A stretch of 15,822 bases of DNA from Muribaculaceae bacterium (GTDB lineage Bacteria > Bacteroidota > Bacteroidia > Bacteroidales > Muribaculaceae), in the NCBI GenBank assembly GCA_009775365.1, contig VSPM01000063.1, positions 1-15,822 on the forward strand. The letters are read 5' to 3'. The position numbers were made by a program, and so were the translations under genes. This document shows, in pieces, positions 14,600 to 15,822 of this stretch; within the stretch, counting starts at the first letter, position 1, and every line of letters begins with the position of its first letter. The notes below the pieces were generated by a model. It searched no databases, was not told the DNA's origin, and saw only the letters and a program-made list of their open reading frames with translations.

Positions 14600-15116
14600 A
14601 GGACATGGTGATGATGTATTCCGATATAATGGTAAAGTAAGAGTGAATTTCAGCACTAATATCCATCAAAGTGTTGACCATTCCGGATTAATGAGTCATC
14701 TTGCCTCTTGTCCCGGACTTTTGTCAAATTATCCGGAACCGGAACCGTTTAGTGTGGAAAAGAAACTAAGTGAGATTTATGGGATTCCGATTGACAACAT
14801 ATTAGTAACGAATGGCGCTACTGAAGCGATATACCTAATCGCCCGGAAAAAACAGGGATCCAAGTCAGCTATTGTAGTTCCTACATTTCGTGAATATCAG
14901 GATGCGTGCGCTATGTTCGGGCATATTGTTCGGTTCTTGCCAGTATGTGAAGAGTTGAATGGAATTGTCTTCGACTGCAAACCTGACTTGGTATGGATCT
15001 GTAATCCTAATAATCCTACAGGTATGGTTTTCAATCGAGAAAAACTCTTAAAGCTCATTGACTCCATACCTGAGACTCTTTTTGTAGTTGATCAAGCATA
15101 CGCTGAATCTCGCTGA
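14592..15116 (+). CDS. cobD: Threonine-phosphate decarboxylase CobD, truncated
   Basis: CobD is a PLP-dependent, HisC-like enzyme that makes (R)-1-amino-2-propanol phosphate for the nucleotide loop. The frame shows FSTNIHQ (20-26), a conserved early segment, then SNYPEPEP (45-52), VTNGATEAIYL (72-82), CNPNNPTG (137-144) and VVDQAY (165-170), which corresponds to the PLP-ring Asp segment. It then reads AESR and stops, giving 174 residues where the family has about 330-360. The PLP-binding Lys and the whole C-terminal half are missing, so the product cannot be active. The bases at the break are also read by the opposing integrase fragment, marking a recombination or assembly junction at about 15090-15116. 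Confidence 0.88.
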   Translation: MIEGHGDDVFRYNGKVRVNFSTNIHQSVDHSGLMSHLASCPGLLSNYPEPEPFSVEKKLSEIYGIPIDNILVTNGATEAIYLIARKKQGSKSAIVVPTFREYQDACAMFGHIVRFLPVCEELNGIVFDCKPDLVWICNPNNPTGMVFNREKLLKLIDSIPETLFVVDQAYAESR

Positions 15117-15348
15117 TTCGAGCGCGGATTGATTCGAGATACTTGTTCAGTTCGATGTCTCGTTTGGAACGTCCTTTGGACATGCCTTTGGCAGTATTCC
15201 AATTCTCGGGATCAACATTTCTGTTGATGTTGAACTCCGCACGCTGTCCTGAGACGGTTATTCGTGCGTAGATTGGTGCCTCACCTGTTCTGGTGGAGCG
15301 TGCCGACCTCATCATAAAGGACAGCGTGTAATAATTTGGCTGATACAT
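15055..15348 (-). CDS. Tyrosine-type integrase, N-terminal arm-binding domain only (truncated)
   Basis: Reading leftward from ATG 15348, the 97-residue frame has the look of the N-terminal arm DNA-binding domain of Bacteroidota tyrosine recombinases: GEAPIYARITVSGQRAEFN (22-40), a predicted three-stranded sheet, then VDPENWN (45-51) and the helix ELNKYLESIRARISEIQRML (66-85). Full proteins are about 400 residues, with a core-binding domain and a catalytic domain carrying R..HxxR..Y; none of that is present. From about residue 86 the frame runs into antisense cobD and stops at 15055-15057. A TTG at 15355-15357 is an alternative start. It is on the opposite strand from the operon and has no functional link to it. 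Confidence 0.78.
   Translation of the reverse strand: MYQPNYYTLSFMMRSARSTRTGEAPIYARITVSGQRAEFNINRNVDPENWNTAKGMSKGRSKRDIELNKYLESIRARISEIQRMLDQLQKESQVWSQ
15101..15124. repeat. Imperfect inverted repeat at the cobD/integrase junction
   Basis: CGCTGAATC (15101-15109) and GATTCGAGCG (15115-15124) are inverted complements except for one unpaired C, around a TCGCT centre. This arms-plus-short-spacer layout resembles a tyrosine-recombinase core site. It coincides with the point where cobD homology ends. GATTCGAG recurs at 15131-15138. The sequence also codes for integrase residues, so the symmetry may be accidental. Confidence 0.45.
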
Positions 15349-15370
15349 AAGAGACAATTTTAATTTGACA

Positions 15371-15378
15371 CAAAGTTA
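15371..15378 (-). promoter_or_regulatory. Possible Bacteroidota -7 box for the integrase fragment
   Basis: On the minus strand this octamer reads TAACTTTG and matches the Bacteroides -7 consensus TAnnTTTG exactly. It lies 23 bases before the integrase ATG, a sensible distance. I see no clear TTTG at the -33 position, so the call is weak. Confidence 0.4.
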
Positions 15379-15728
15379 ATTATCACGTGTCATACTCTTA
15401 TGGCGCAGAAAATTGAATATCAGAGAAATATCATCATTTTAGGTGTAAGAATCGGGAACAAGGTCCTAAAATCGCCTCAAATCTACTCCTATGTCAGATT
15501 CCTCACTTTTAAGGGTTCCTGCTCTCAACATTACTTAACTGTTGGAGTCCAGCAACTTTAACATAAAGAGTGGGGCCCTGATTTTTATGTAGAAAAACGA
15601 TGAAATTGAGTCCTAAAATCGAGTTAGGTTTCCGCTATCATCGTATTATCAGATGGTTACAGCGTTTCCGGTGAACAAAACGGACTCAATTCTGACTGTT
15701 CCCGAATTATACTCCGCAGACTTCACTA
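15379..15728. other. Apparently non-coding, repeat-rich stretch upstream of the integrase fragment
   Basis: No gene is convincing here. The octamer CCTAAAAT occurs three times: inverted at 15436-15443 and direct at 15465-15472 and 15612-15619. The two direct copies extend to the 11-mer TCCTAAAATCG. A nested set of inverted repeats surrounds the last copy: ACGATGA 15597-15603 with TCATCGT 15638-15644, CCTAA 15612-15616 with TTAGG 15624-15628, and ATTGAGTCC 15605-15613 with GGACTCAAT 15682-15690. Repeats next to an integrase start are what arm-type integrase sites in an attachment region look like, but this is inference. A 53-codon frame at 15400-15561 matches nothing I know. Confidence 0.5.
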
Positions 15729-15759
15729 TTTTGCCGATTTTCTACGGAAAAGGGCAAAA
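15729..15759. repeat. Hairpin with bulge near the right edge
   Basis: TTTTGCC (15729-15735) pairs with GGCAAAA (15753-15759), and inside it TTTTC (15738-15742) pairs with GAAAA (15747-15751), giving a 12-bp stem with a small bulge. It sits immediately left of a second, perfect stem-loop, so the two may act together as a transcription stop or be part of an attachment region. Confidence 0.45.
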
Positions 15760-15761
15760 GA

Positions 15762-15795
15762 AAAATCGCTGAAATGTCTGATTTTCAGCGATTTT
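15762..15795. terminator. Perfect 13-bp stem-loop, possible bidirectional terminator
   Basis: AAAATCGCTGAAA (15762-15774) pairs perfectly with TTTCAGCGATTTT (15783-15795) around an 8-base loop. Read on the minus strand, the stem runs into a T-rich tract (TTTTTC then TTTTGCC), as expected for an intrinsic terminator of a leftward transcript entering from beyond the window. On the plus strand the following CTTAATTTGG is less typical. Confidence 0.55.
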
Positions 15796-15822
15796 CTTAA
15801 TTTGGTAATTTTTACTTGTGGT

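Noticed and set aside
15400..15561. A 53-codon plus-strand frame starting ATG GCG CAG
   Set aside because: It overlaps the repeats thought to be integrase sites, has no recognisable motif, no promoter and no operon partner. A frame of this length is expected by chance.
1..15822. CRISPR array, tRNA or rRNA genes
   Set aside because: No regularly spaced direct repeats and no tRNA- or rRNA-like sequence were recognised; nearly all of the window is explained by protein-coding genes.

Overview
This window is almost entirely one long, densely packed, left-to-right operon for making and importing cobalamin (vitamin B12). Codon style, the near absence of Shine-Dalgarno sequences, the domain fusions and an integrase arm-binding domain of Bacteroidota type at the right end all point to a gut-type member of the Bacteroidota, probably order Bacteroidales. 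That assignment is inference; there is no rRNA or marker gene here.

Layout. 1-1585: the last codons of an upstream protein (probably CobN-like, judged from context only), a single-span membrane peptide without a clean start, a polytopic membrane protein, a MotA/TolQ/ExbB-family proton channel subunit and a DUF2149 protein that looks ExbD-like. 1598-4769: a lipoprotein, permease and ATPase forming a BtuFCD-type corrinoid importer. 4781-5159: a gutted phosphoglycerate-mutase-like gene. 5149-11291: four consecutive two-enzyme fusions (CobJ-CobH, CbiE-CbiT, CbiG-CbiF, CbiJ-CbiD) covering eight corrin-ring steps. 11288-15116: CbiA/CobB, a PduO-type adenosyltransferase, CobQ split by a single-base frameshift, and a CobD cut off about halfway. 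15055-15822: an oppositely oriented integrase N-terminus that runs into cobD, followed by about 465 bases of repeat-rich, apparently non-coding DNA.

How the genes work together. The importer salvages corrinoids that have crossed the outer membrane. The ring-modifying enzymes carry a cobalt-precorrin (CbiD and CbiG indicate the anaerobic, early-cobalt route) to cobyrinic acid. CbiA amidates the a and c side chains, the adenosyltransferase adds the upper ligand, CobQ makes cobyric acid, and CobD supplies aminopropanol phosphate. CbiL/CobI, CbiB, CobU, CobS and CobT are not in the window. The ExbB/ExbD-like pair probably energises a related transport or metal-handling step. Most junctions overlap by 4-11 bases, so translation is probably coupled.

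The most notable features are the lesions: an internally deleted phosphatase-family gene, cobQ broken at a G homopolymer, and a chimeric cobD/integrase junction where both genes stay readable across the same bases. The frameshift could be a sequencing or assembly error, and the junction could be an assembly chimera or a genuine site-specific recombination product.
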